This document shows, one piece after another, positions 55,684 to 64,000 of a stretch of 64,000 bases of DNA. Origin of the DNA: JAWKWH01 sp963669285. Lineage in GTDB: Bacteria > Pseudomonadota > Alphaproteobacteria > Rhizobiales > Rhizobiaceae. The notes below the pieces were generated by a model, which had not been told where the DNA came from, did no database searches, and worked only from the letters and a program-made list of their open reading frames with translations. Both the position numbers and the translations under genes were made by a program. Each line of letters opens with the position of its first letter. Within the stretch, counting starts at the first letter, position 1. The DNA is taken from positions 310,001 to 374,000 of the forward strand of contig CAXXSI010000011.1 in the NCBI GenBank assembly GCA_963669285.2, in the 5' to 3' direction.

Positions 55684-55920
55684 TCTGACGACCAACACCA
55701 ATCTGAATGGGATAGTCCTCACCGGACGAGGTTCGTGGGCAAAGCCGAAAATGTCTGCTGCGCAACGAGAAGCGCGTCTCAAAGCAAGGCTCCCCACTGC
55801 CAATCCGACACATGCGTGCAGCGGTGTCCCTCGTGGCATCAACAAGACTGCGAAGAGAAGCGTGACCCGGATGAGCGACAATGATCCCAAACAACCAAGG
55901 AAAACGAGCTTGACCCTAAC
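55684..55920 (+). ncRNA. Candidate bridge (guide) RNA region of the IS1111-like element
   Basis: The 237-base right non-coding end holds hairpin potential, e.g. GACAC/GTGTC at 55807-55811 and 55824-55828. In IS110-type elements the long non-coding end encodes the guide RNA, and for IS1111 members this is the right end. Exact transcript ends cannot be read from sequence. Confidence 0.4.
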
Positions 55921-56184
55921 GCCCAATTAGAGAAGCGGGCGTTCAAGGTCGCGTGCGATATTGCATCGCATCATGCGATAGCAGACATCAGCAAGCTCGA
56001 TTTGCCTGAACGGACATGAACGACTGCTGAGCGGACTTAACGGACACGTTAGTTCGCGATCGATATCCGATCCACGACATGCACCTTTATAATGCCAACT
56101 CAAGTACAAACCTGCTCACCAACGATCACACAGAACCGTTTGTAAGTTAGATGGTGCCGAAATATTCGGCGCACCGGATTGGGG

Positions 56185-56211
56185 TTGAGCCGCGCGTTAG
56201 CCGCGGCTCAA
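56185..56211 (-). terminator. Hairpin across the stop codon of the YcaC-like gene
   Basis: TTGAGCCGCG at 56185-56194 pairs exactly with CGCGGCTCAA at 56202-56211, with the stop codon in the loop. No T run. Confidence 0.45.
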
Positions 56212-56784
56212 GATTTCCTCTCCGAGAATAGCTATGATTTTTCCACCAGCATCGCTGGCCCAATTGACGGCGAGTTCCGACATCAGCGCGCTTGTCGTTG
56301 TCAGGTCCACCCCGGCCTTCTCCATCTTTCGGAACGCCATCTCATCGGTCAGCAACGTTGGTGAGCCTGATGCATCAACGACACCCGTCACGGCAAATCC
56401 TTCCGAAGCCGCGCTTATCGCTGGCGGCGCCAGGCAGACATCTGTGGTGATGCCGGCCATGATCAGGTGCTTGCGGCCGGTGTTTCGGCAAGCATCAGCA
56501 AACGCCGGATCGTCCCAGCAATTGACCACGCCAGGGCGTTTGATGCGATTGGCAAAGGCTTGCGGAGCAATGTTTTCAAGATCGGGCATCAGCGGCCCCT
56601 GCATCTGGTCTTCCATGCTTGAGGTGAAGACGATCGGTATGTTGAGTTCAACCGCGGTGCGCGCGAGGGCGCGCGTGTTGGCCTCAATGAGGTCTCGATC
56701 AACAGACTTCGCCCAGTTCATGGTTCCAACCTGATGGTCGATCAGCACCATCGCGGCATTTTGGGGTGTGACTTTCTCTGTCAT
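56197..56784 (-). CDS. YcaC-like isochorismatase-family hydrolase
   Basis: 195 residues from ATG 56784, preceded by AAAGGAA; the frame continues to 56802 with an ATGA overlap to pirin. Catalytic triad positions: Asp in MVLIDHQVGTM, Lys in NRIKRPGVVN, Cys in AGITTDVCLAPPA. The text matches the YcaC branch of cysteine hydrolases, whose substrates are unsettled. Forms an operon with the pirin gene. Confidence 0.82.
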   Translation of the reverse strand: MTEKVTPQNAAMVLIDHQVGTMNWAKSVDRDLIEANTRALARTAVELNIPIVFTSSMEDQMQGPLMPDLENIAPQAFANRIKRPGVVNCWDDPAFADACRNTGRKHLIMAGITTDVCLAPPAISAASEGFAVTGVVDASGSPTLLTDEMAFRKMEKAGVDLTTTSALMSELAVNWASDAGGKIIAILGEEILSRG

Positions 56785-56798
56785 GTCATTTCCTTTCA

Positions 56799-57530
56799 TC
56801 ATTGTTCGTCTTGAACATTTGCAAGATCAAAAATCAGCAGTTCGGCGCCTGCGATGGCCTTGATCGCCAGCCGGCCCGGTTCGACAAGACCAATCGCATC
56901 ACCCCTGTGAAGCGTCTCACCCAGCAGCTCGGCGGCACCGTCAATCACGAAAAGATAAATCCCATTCGCCGAGTTCTGGGGCGTGAACTCGAACTGGCAA
57001 TCTCGGTCGAACAGCCCATAGCTCAATCGGGCGTCCTGCCGAACGACGAGGCTTCCATCCGCTCCATTCGGCGAAAGGACCAGTTGTAGATTGTTGGTAT
57101 AGTCGGCCGCATCGAGGTGCTGCTTGGCGTAGTTCGGTGCCAGGCCATTGCTGTGGGGCTTAAACCAGATCTGCAATGCCCTCATCGGTTCGATGGCGGA
57201 GTGATTGACTTCGTTGTGAACGATGCCAGTACCGGCAGATATGATCTGAATGCCCTTAGCCTTCAGGGTTCCATTGTGACTTTTTTCATTTTGATCAAGG
57301 TGATTGACTTCACCTTCAACGACGAAGGTGACGACTTCGACATCCTTGTGGGGATGATAACCAAATCCCTGCGCGCCGGGTGCCAAAACACCGTCATCGA
57401 TAGTGACCAACGGGCCAAACCGGCGGCGATCCTTCGGCAAGTGCGGTTTGAACGAAAGATGTGCGGTCATGAAGCCGAAATCTTCAAACTTCCGGGTGTC
57501 CGACCGATGAAGGAATTTCATCGCAGCCAT
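56799..57530 (-). CDS. Pirin-family bicupin (YhhW-like)
   Basis: 243 residues. The N-terminal cupin has the metal-binding cluster GFGYHPHKDVEVVTFVVEGE and the late metal residues in GTGIVHNEVNHS. The second cupin is in the C-terminal half (LFVIDGAAELLGETLHRGDA). YhhW-type pirins can act as quercetin dioxygenases or redox sensors. Divergent from the LysR pseudogene, the usual pairing of a pirin operon with its regulator. Confidence 0.88.
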   Translation of the reverse strand: MAAMKFLHRSDTRKFEDFGFMTAHLSFKPHLPKDRRRFGPLVTIDDGVLAPGAQGFGYHPHKDVEVVTFVVEGEVNHLDQNEKSHNGTLKAKGIQIISAGTGIVHNEVNHSAIEPMRALQIWFKPHSNGLAPNYAKQHLDAADYTNNLQLVLSPNGADGSLVVRQDARLSYGLFDRDCQFEFTPQNSANGIYLFVIDGAAELLGETLHRGDAIGLVEPGRLAIKAIAGAELLIFDLANVQDEQ

Positions 57531-57614
57531 GGGGATATTCCACGATTATGTTGTTTCGTCTGAAACAGAGATAGGAAGACATACTGTTCTTGAAAATCGC
57601 CGATTTCGAAACTA

Positions 57615-58528
57615 ATGTTCAAAATTATGAACGATAACTTTTACTCCAACGCCCGAGCTTTTGTGGCGACGATACGCGCAGGAACCATGACCGCAGCCGC
57701 GCATGAACTGAAAACCACCAAGTCGGGTGTCAGCCAGAAGGTTTCACATCTGGAAACAGATCTGGGATTGAAGCTCCTCGATCGATCAGGTCGATCAGTA
57801 AACGCCACAGCTGCCGGGCAACGGATATTCGATATTTGCGCACCGATGATTGATGCCGCATTGGAAGCTGAGGCGCGGCTGGGTGAAGGATTCGGCGAAA
57901 CGCTTTCTGGTCGCGTCGCGATTTCGGGTCCCAACAGTTTCCTGACAAGCGTTATCATGCCGATCGTTGCCAAGTTCACGCCAGAACATCCCGATGTTCG
58001 CATCGAAATCAAGGCCAGCGACTGGAATGTCGATTTTGCTGCCGCCGATATCGATCTCGGATTTCGTATCGGTGAGACGCCAAAAGGCCGTTTCATCATG
58101 AAACGGCTGATGACGGCAAAACGTCAATTATGTGCAAGCGCTGATCTTCTCAAGCGGCATCCTGCAATCGACTGCCCATTGGGCCTTGCAGATGTGCCAT
58201 GTGTCCTACGTCATCAAGAAGCCCGAAGCTGGAGGTTTATCGGGACCGGAAAGGTGTGGTGGAGACCATTGAGCCGCAGCGGGCACTCCTCACCGATACC
58301 ATGGAATTATCGCAATCAGCCGCCGTTGCCGGACTCGGCGTAGCGATGCTTCCAAGCCTCAGCGCACAGCCCGATATCGACGCTGGAAAGTTGGTTTCAG
58401 TATTGCCTCAATGGAGCTCAGAGGCCGTCGACGTCACACTGCTGAGTCGTCCGAACAGCCTGCCAAAACCGCAAGTCGCAGCCATGCGTCGGTTTTTCAT
58501 TGAACGGCTCGGTGAAGCAGCGCGCTAA
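57615..58528 (+). pseudogene. LysR-family regulator with a frameshift
   Basis: The first frame (57615 to ~58250) gives the N-terminal HTH (AFVATIRAGTMTAAAHELKT, TTKSGVSQKVSHLETDLGLK) and most of the effector domain, ending naturally at EARSWRFIGTGK. The rest (VVETIEPQRALLTD to FFIERLGEAAR) is in another frame up to 58528. A one-base loss in GGAAAGG near 58248-58254 restores a full LysR of about 300 residues. Divergent from the pirin operon, its probable former target. A sequencing error in the A run would give the same picture. Confidence 0.8.
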
Positions 58529-58875
58529 TCCTAATTTGCGAGAAAGCAGTCCCCATACAGACATCACCGTCATCAACCGGCAAACTATCCGCGCTAGTCA
58601 ATTGGCGACAGCAACACAATGACTGGAGGGGGCTCACTGCTGCCGTTGGGCACGCGATTAGCGGCGAGCCTTGCTCAAAACATTCAAATGGCGGCTTCGA
58701 GCCCTTTTTGGAGAAATTCTTCAAGACAATATGTTCATGTTGCGACGCGAATTTTCGCGCCGCATTTGTTTGTTTGAAGGGCAGCAGCAATCACGTAGCC
58801 ATCGAATTTGGTATGCACATCATGCCTCAAACCCGAACCCCCGTTTTATCGGGGTGACTTGCTCCTGCCTCATTA
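58529..58875. other. Gene-free region before the caspase-like gene
   Basis: 347 bases without a supported gene. A small CCCCG/CGGGG hairpin lies at 58839-58854, about 20 bases before the caspase-like start. Confidence 0.4.
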
Positions 58876-59757
58876 ATGCTCAAATATTTCAATTCTCTCT
58901 GGGCTTGGGAGGATCTGTTGCGGGTTGTTCTCGCCGCCATCATAATTGCTGTTTCTGCGTCTTTGGCACATGCCGAGCGGCGCGTGGCGTTGGTGTTCGG
59001 CGCTGATCGCTACGAGACGATCCGCCCGCTTGCCAATGCGGTCAGCGATGCAAGGGCCGTTGAAGATGCGCTGGATGCGCTCGGCTTTGAAGTTTTCACC
59101 GAAGCCAATCGTGATTTGCGTCGCATGCGCCGTGCGCTGGCGGATTTTTCTGAAGACGCCAAAGGTGCCGATGTCGCCTTTGTGTTCTTTGCCGGACATG
59201 GCGTGGAGATTGCCGGTCAGAACATGTTGCTGCCGACCGATGCCAGCACGGCCTCTCTCGATGCTCTCCGGGAATCAAGTTTGCCTCTGGAAGAGCTGCG
59301 CGAAACAGTTTCGAAAGTGGCGAAGATCGGCCTGATCGTGCTCGATGCCTGCCGTGATGATCCATTCGCCATGGTCTCCGATCCGAAGGGCAGAGGCGTC
59401 AGCGCACTGAGACTGCCGAAGACGGTCAAGCCGGGTCTTGGTCGCATGGGCAAGGCTGAAAATGCCCTGTTCGCATTTTCGGCCGCCCCTGGTGAAACCG
59501 CGTCCGATGGCGAGGGTGCCAATTCGCCATTCACTGCCGCGCTGACAAAATATCTCGGCACCGAGGGGCTGGAGATCCGCTCGGTGCTGACCCTGGTGCA
59601 GCAGGAGGTCTACGACCGTTCGCGCGGCACACAACTGCCTTATGTGGAAAGCGGGCTTCCAAGCCTGTTCTTTGCCAGCCAATCCGCAGATGAATTGCCG
59701 GAGCGGCGAACGGCTGCTACTGGCGATGGCCGATGTCAGCCCGCAGATGCGACTTGA
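58876..59757 (+). CDS. Caspase-like (peptidase C14) module, N-terminal part of a broken gene
   Basis: 293 residues. Signal peptide about 1-32 (AVSASLAHA). The caspase fold runs from ERRVALVFGADRYE to about residue 260, with the catalytic His in FVFFAGHGVEIAG and the catalytic Cys in LIVLDACRDDPFAM. Real homology continues only to about ADELPE; the last ~15 residues (RRTAATGDGRCQPADAT) are out-of-frame text. Exported, so it would act in the periplasm. No clear ribosome-binding site before the ATG. Confidence 0.8.
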   Translation: MLKYFNSLWAWEDLLRVVLAAIIIAVSASLAHAERRVALVFGADRYETIRPLANAVSDARAVEDALDALGFEVFTEANRDLRRMRRALADFSEDAKGADVAFVFFAGHGVEIAGQNMLLPTDASTASLDALRESSLPLEELRETVSKVAKIGLIVLDACRDDPFAMVSDPKGRGVSALRLPKTVKPGLGRMGKAENALFAFSAAPGETASDGEGANSPFTAALTKYLGTEGLEIRSVLTLVQQEVYDRSRGTQLPYVESGLPSLFFASQSADELPERRTAATGDGRCQPADAT

Positions 59758-60087
59758 TGTGGAGCGCATTGCAAGTGACGCACAAATGCCGCTGGCACCG
59801 CTCTATGGCGCGCTGATCGGTTCGGACATTGCAAACCTCAACCGCGAGGAGCGCGGCAACAAGCTGCGCGTGGCGGCTAAGGCCTTCACCAAGGTTCGCG
59901 ATGAACTTCGTTCGCTACGTTCCGGTGACGAACGGGTTACCACATTGAGACGCGAGGCGGAAGCGCAGCTCTCGCTCGGTGCCTTCGATGCCGCCCGCGC
60001 AAAGTTGACTGAAGCCGCTGGTATCGACGCTACATCGGCGCGAAACGTTGAAAGCCAATCTGATCGAACGGCACGCTCTCTGAAGCG

Positions 60088-61968
60088 GTGACCCACTATC
60101 TCAACGGCGGTGCAGCACAAGCTGAACTTAAACATCGGCTCGCAATTGCAGATTACAAAATAGCCGCGGCCCTGTTCGAAGAAATCCAAGGCGATTTGGT
60201 CCCGCCCCAATCCCGTCAACAGCATCTTGGTGCGCTCGCAGCACTGGGCCGTATCAGCGTTACTATTGGCGATCTACCTGAAGCCGCAAATGCCTTCGAA
60301 GAACAGCTTGCCGTGTCACAGATCGCAACAGAGCGGTATCCGGACAATTTTGAAATGCAACTCGCATTAGCAGAGTCGCGCGACAACATCGGCGATGTTC
60401 TGTTTGAGCAAGGCCGGATCGCAGATGCGCTTGATCAATACCGTGCCGGCCATGCGGTTCGGGAGAGTCTCGTAGACCTGATTCCGGATGATGAGGAGTT
60501 GAAATTTGCACTGAGTAACAGTTTTGAGCGTCTGGGGCGGATTCAATTCAGGCAGGGTAACCTGGAGACAGCGGAAGCCCACTATCTGGACAAGCATCGC
60601 CTTGGCTCCCAGATGGTGGCATCACAGTTACCGGGCTATCGGTGGCCAAGAGATTTATCAGTAAGCGACGAAAAGCTGGGTGATGTGCTTCGCGCCCGTG
60701 GCGATTTGCCTGGTGCCTTGCGACGTTACAAGGACAGCCTCGATCGCATGATTCCAATACGTAATGCTAACGCGGACGATTTGGAACTGAGCCGCTTTAC
60801 CTCGATCACATTGGACAGAATGGGAGAAGTGTTTGCCGCTCAGGGAGAGCTGGCACTGGCACAAAAAATGTTTGAGGAGAGCCTTGCGTTGCGATCCACC
60901 CTCGTTGCCGCCGATCCTGCAAATACCGACTGGCAGTATGTGCTTGGCATCAGCCATGAGCGCATCGGCGATGTGCTGACACGCCTTGGCGACGTGAACG
61001 CCGCAACGGTAGCGTATGAAGCGAAGCATGAAATTGTGTCGCGTCTGGCGAATTCAGATCCAACAAATGTACGATGGCTGCGGGATCTATCGGTCGCTGA
61101 CGAAAGGCTTGGAAAACTGGCCCACGGGCGTGGCGATCTTGCTGGCGCGACAATGTACTATCGACGCAGTTTGGATCGCATGACTCCTATCAGGGACGCC
61201 AGCCCGACGGATATGGAGTTGAACCGCTTCCTGTCGTTCACCCAGGATCACCTCGCCGATGTCATGATGGACCAAGGCGAGACCGATGCGGCTGTTGAGC
61301 TTTATCGGAGTAGTTTGCAACTGCGTGAGCGACTTGTCGCGCTGGATCCGCAAAACGCCGACTGGCGGTTTATTTTAGGGGTAAGTCACGAACTTGTCGG
61401 AAAAGCTTACATGCGAACGGCAAGGCCAGCCAAAGCTGTCATCGCATTTCGTCAGGAATTGGCGGTCATGTCGGTGCTGCTGGAGCGAAATCCAGCAAGT
61501 CCGAGATGGCGTCGAGTCGTGTCGATCACCAACGAGTTGCTTGGTGATGCTCACCTTGCAGCAGGAAGTCCCGATGAAGCGCTAGTCCAATATAGGACGA
61601 GCCTGAAACGGATGACCGACGTGCGGGATACACATCCTGACAATCTGCAGATGCAGCGGTTCACCGCGGTAACGCTGCGCAAGATTGGGGAGGCACATTT
61701 CGCATCCGGTGAAACGAATGACGCTTTAGGTGCATATTCAAGGAGCCTTACAATAACCAAGCGGCTTGTTGCCGCCGATTCCCGGAATGCGCAGTGGCAG
61801 CGTGATCTGCTGTATGCACACAAAGGGATTGCCGAAGCTGGTCGTGATCCGCAGAAGAACATCCAACTCGCCATGGAAGCCGCTGAATCTCTGAAGGATC
61901 TTGGAAACTTCACATCGTCGGATGAGCGCATCGTGGATTCACTGAGACGGCGATTGGAAAAGCAATAG
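60088..61968 (+). CDS. TPR-repeat module, C-terminal part of the broken caspase gene
   Basis: 626 residues in one open frame from GTG 60088, but without a ribosome-binding site or signal peptide, so it is probably the tail of the caspase-like protein. Contains about 10 long TPR units of ~53 residues arranged as a repeated triplet: a RDLSVxDERLG unit, a SLDRMxPIR plus RFxSxTxD unit, and a LVAxDPxNxDW plus LGxSHE unit. TPR arrays fused to caspase-like domains usually serve as sensor or scaffold. Confidence 0.75.
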   Translation: MTHYLNGGAAQAELKHRLAIADYKIAAALFEEIQGDLVPPQSRQQHLGALAALGRISVTIGDLPEAANAFEEQLAVSQIATERYPDNFEMQLALAESRDNIGDVLFEQGRIADALDQYRAGHAVRESLVDLIPDDEELKFALSNSFERLGRIQFRQGNLETAEAHYLDKHRLGSQMVASQLPGYRWPRDLSVSDEKLGDVLRARGDLPGALRRYKDSLDRMIPIRNANADDLELSRFTSITLDRMGEVFAAQGELALAQKMFEESLALRSTLVAADPANTDWQYVLGISHERIGDVLTRLGDVNAATVAYEAKHEIVSRLANSDPTNVRWLRDLSVADERLGKLAHGRGDLAGATMYYRRSLDRMTPIRDASPTDMELNRFLSFTQDHLADVMMDQGETDAAVELYRSSLQLRERLVALDPQNADWRFILGVSHELVGKAYMRTARPAKAVIAFRQELAVMSVLLERNPASPRWRRVVSITNELLGDAHLAAGSPDEALVQYRTSLKRMTDVRDTHPDNLQMQRFTAVTLRKIGEAHFASGETNDALGAYSRSLTITKRLVAADSRNAQWQRDLLYAHKGIAEAGRDPQKNIQLAMEAAESLKDLGNFTSSDERIVDSLRRRLEKQ

Positions 61969-62376
61969 AAACTGACGACACATCGTTTGCTGGGGCTCAG
62001 CGTCTAAATACCTTTCTTTGGACGCGCCGTGTCGTAATCCGGTCAAGCTACGAGCTGTCCAATATGCGGCCGGTGATAAATGTCTCGAAAGTCCGCTGAG
62101 CGGTCATCGACGATATAAAAATTCGCGTTTGTCGGTCGAAGGTCTGTTTTGGGAAGCTGAGCCTATCTTTTCGCATTTGCGGGAAATGTCGGCTCTCCCC
62201 CCATTCCTCGACTTCCAACTGGGCCGTCGCTAACGACCGCTTTCGGGATGTCCAATTCCGAACGCCTACGACCTATAAGGGCGCGCAAAGGAGCCATTTA
62301 GATCACCCACGGCGAAGGCTGCCTTCGAGCCCAAATTGACCATCGCTGCGCACTAACCGTAAGTCCGCTTTGGGAG
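61969..62376. other. Gene-free region between TPR gene and metX-like gene
   Basis: 408 bases with no supported gene. The plus-strand frame 62018-62233 has no recognisable domain. Lies between convergent genes and may hold degraded sequence. Confidence 0.4.
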
Positions 62377-63387
62377 TTATCGATGGAGCAACTCTGCAAT
62401 GCTCGTGTCGAGTGCTTTCTGAAAACTGAGGCTATTGCCGGGATTTGCGGCGCAATGGCCGAATTCTGAATTGACCGGTCGGAGGTGCGCGCCTGGGATA
62501 AATTCAGCTTCCATTTTGTTGTCCTCTGGCGGAAAGTAGAGGTCCTGAGTGCATGGCATTAGGATTGTATTAGCCCGAATCGACCCAAGCGCTGCCTCAA
62601 GATCGCCACCAAATTTTGCACCCGCGCTCACGTCGCCGCCCTGCCATGTTGCCAGCTTGCACAAAAGATCATTTGCATCCCAATTCGTCGCGTGATCTTC
62701 GGCCCAGTCTTCAAGCAGGGCTTCGATGGTCTCATAACCAATATCGCGATACCGACCATTGCGGTAAAACGCTTGCGAAAACGCCCAACCGGCATAGACC
62801 CGCCCGAAAGCCTTCAGACCCTCGACGGGTTGCGTTTCATAATTGCCGCGGTTCCACACCGGATCGGCGCAAAGCGCTGCCTTCACGCCTTCGAGAAACA
62901 CGAAATTGTGGGGCGAGGTGCGGGCCGAAGCGCAAAACGGTAGGATCGCTTTCACCATCTCAGGGTATTGCACCGCCCAGTGGTAAGCCTGACAACCCGC
63001 CATTGACCAGCCAAGGACAAGGGCAATCTGGCGAACTCCCAGTTCCTCGGTCAGCAGGTGATGCTGGGCAATTATGTTGTCCTGGAAAGAGGTCGCCGGG
63101 AAAGTCGCTCCGGGTTGAACCAGAGAATTGCTGGGCGAGGAAGAATTTCCCCCGCCAAACAGGTTGATCGAGACGATGAAATGCCGTGCCGGATCAAGTG
63201 CGCGGCCTTTGCCAAAGAAACCTTCGTTCCGCTCATGCGAGCCGGTGAAAAATGTGGGCATCACCACCACATTGTCGCCTTCTTCCGAGAGGTTGCCATA
63301 CGTTTGGTAGGCCAACTGCGCGTCGCGCAGCTTGCCCCCGCCAGTTAGCGGCAGATCGCCGAGGTCAAAGGTCTTGTGGCCAGCCAT
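62377..63387 (-). CDS. MetX-like alpha/beta-hydrolase (homoserine acetyltransferase family)
   Basis: 336 residues. MetX-type features: LAYQTYGNLSEEGDNVVVMP, NLFGGGNSSSPSN, nucleophile elbow VLGWSMAGCQAYHWA, acid residue in PCTQDLYFPPE and His in NSEFGHCAANPG. Shorter and with different cap text than true MetX, so the acyl acceptor is uncertain and it may be a hydrolase. Starts 4 bases after the stop of the glutamine synthetase-like gene, so the two are in one operon. Confidence 0.8.
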   Translation of the reverse strand: MAGHKTFDLGDLPLTGGGKLRDAQLAYQTYGNLSEEGDNVVVMPTFFTGSHERNEGFFGKGRALDPARHFIVSINLFGGGNSSSPSNSLVQPGATFPATSFQDNIIAQHHLLTEELGVRQIALVLGWSMAGCQAYHWAVQYPEMVKAILPFCASARTSPHNFVFLEGVKAALCADPVWNRGNYETQPVEGLKAFGRVYAGWAFSQAFYRNGRYRDIGYETIEALLEDWAEDHATNWDANDLLCKLATWQGGDVSAGAKFGGDLEAALGSIRANTILMPCTQDLYFPPEDNKMEAEFIPGAHLRPVNSEFGHCAANPGNSLSFQKALDTSIAELLHR

Positions 63388-63391
63388 TGGC

Positions 63392-64000
63392 CTAATAAAG
63401 CCGCAGGTATTCCTGCACCTCCCAATCGGTTACAGCCTGATGGTAGCGCTCCCACTCATCATTCTTGTATTCGATATAGGATTTGCGCATCACCGGTCCC
63501 ATAACATGTTCGGCCACCGCATCCTTGCGAAGCGCGTCAATGGCATTGAACAGCGTCCGCGGCAGTCGGCGAATGCCGAGCTCAGCCAATTCCGCCTCGG
63601 ACTTCTCATAGAGGTCAAAGTCCGTTGGCTTGCCCGGATCAATCTTGTTCTTGATACCCTCAACAGCGCATGTCAGCGTCATCGCCATGGCCAGATAGAC
63701 GTTCATCGTCATGTCTGCAGCGCGGTTTTCGATGCAATGCCGGCTTTGCGGTAGGCGGAACTGAGCCGAGCGGTTGTTATAGCCAAAGGTAATGTTGGTT
63801 GGCGCCCATGTCACAGTGCCGCCTTCGAAACCGCCTACGCGCGGCACAAGACCGTTGTACGAGTTCACGGTGGGACAGGTGATCGCGGTCAAGGCTTCGG
63901 CATGGGCCATCAGCCCGCCAACAGCCCAACGGCTTTCGTCGGTCCAGTCGCTGCTGTCTTCAGATTCGAAAATGTTCTGACCCGGACGGCTTTCGTGCTG
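63392..64000 (-). CDS. Glutamine synthetase family protein, C-terminal part, runs off the window
   Basis: About 202 residues visible and the frame stays open to the window edge, so the gene begins outside; the Met at 63910 is internal. Text of the catalytic domain: GGLMAHAEALTAITCPTVNS, APTNITFGYNNRSAQFRLP and CIENRAADMTMNVYLAMAMT. It could be a true glutamine synthetase (GlnT-like) or a gamma-glutamyl-amide ligase; the missing N-terminal part would decide. In an operon with the MetX-like gene. Confidence 0.88.
   Translation of the reverse strand, partial: QHESRPGQNIFESEDSSDWTDESRWAVGGLMAHAEALTAITCPTVNSYNGLVPRVGGFEGGTVTWAPTNITFGYNNRSAQFRLPQSRHCIENRAADMTMNVYLAMAMTLTCAVEGIKNKIDPGKPTDFDLYEKSEAELAELGIRRLPRTLFNAIDALRKDAVAEHVMGPVMRKSYIEYKNDEWERYHQAVTDWEVQEYLRLY

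Larger units (their letters stand above)
54574..55929 (+). mobile_element. IS110-family insertion sequence, IS1111-like
   Basis: Ends inferred from inverted TAATTGGGC (54574-54582) and GCCCAATTA (55921-55929), giving about 1,356 bp; real ends may lie a few bases outside, since IS1111 members have subterminal repeats. One transposase gene, a short left non-coding end (66 bases) and a longer right end (about 240 bases). Boundaries not confirmed by an empty site. Confidence 0.65.
58876..61968 (+). pseudogene. Caspase-TPR gene interrupted by three frameshifts
   Basis: Reading through three frames rebuilds one protein of about 1,030 residues: caspase part (frame 1), ERLLLAMADVSPQMRLDVER to AGIDATS (frame 2, about 59705-60037), ETLKANLIER (frame 3, about 60042-60070), then GTLSEAVTHYLNGG onward in frame 1 again. 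Each shift is +1, near 59702, 60038 and 60069, so together they add three bases. Either a decayed gene or sequencing errors. Confidence 0.7.

Overview
The window reads as chromosome of an alphaproteobacterium, most likely of the Hyphomicrobiales (Rhizobiales). This is inferred from the gene types: membrane urate oxidase PuuD, a BA14K-type secreted protein, a form II CoxSLM hydroxylase, a CHASE2 cyclase beside FecR, TRAP transporters and a MocR regulator. Gene density is high and codon use is GC-rich. I ran no database search, so family names rest on motifs and recognised protein text.

Layout. 0-4.4 kb: purine breakdown (puuD-guaD), a MITE-like inverted repeat and a glycerate 2-kinase. 4.8-19.1 kb: five consecutive genes for a probable surface structure, made of three exported Ig-like (DUF11/DUF7507-type) proteins that all stop inside their last repeat, a fourth long repeat protein, and a large outer-membrane barrel. 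19.1-25.6 kb: paaG-like isomerase, CoxG-like protein, IlvD/Edd dehydratase, MttB-type methyltransferase and a MocR regulator. 25.8-31.6 kb: a small Gly-rich secreted protein, a Crp/Fnr regulator convergent with a CHASE2 adenylate cyclase, FecR and TPR-barrel operon, then BA14K. 31.6-35.4 kb: coxS-coxL-coxM. 35.7-44.5 kb: tRNA-Thr(CGU) followed by a mobile-element module: coiled-coil HTH protein, Rep-like HTH protein, iterons with a DnaA-like box, an AlpA-like regulator, small membrane proteins, structured intergenic DNA, two transfer-type ATPases and a replication-relaxation family protein. 45-53.5 kb: an organic-acid cluster (hydrolase, RidA-like, reductase, TRAP transporter, TPP enzyme, GntR regulator). 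53.6-55.9 kb: MITE-like element, tyrosine recombinase and an IS110/IS1111-type IS. 56-64 kb: YcaC-like hydrolase, pirin, frameshifted LysR gene, frameshifted caspase-TPR gene, MetX-like enzyme and the 3' part of a glutamine synthetase gene running off the end.

Most notable inference. In the surface cluster the first three proteins end in the loop just before the last strand pair of an Ig-like repeat. The mature third and fourth proteins begin, right after a 40-residue signal peptide, with exactly that missing strand pair (TIDNTV...). This suggests head-to-tail strand complementation: tip subunits (acceptor only), a shaft subunit (donor and acceptor), a base subunit (donor only) and an outer-membrane barrel. 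A 1,096-bp direct repeat, identical wherever I compared it, keeps the acceptor ends of the two tip candidates the same.

Second, the element after tRNA-Thr carries candidate replication and transfer sequences (23-bp-period iterons, a 10-bp-phased ATGCAG array, a 22-bp perfect inverted repeat, a nested 143-bp fold) next to a transfer module with no recognisable classical relaxase or type IV secretion channel genes.
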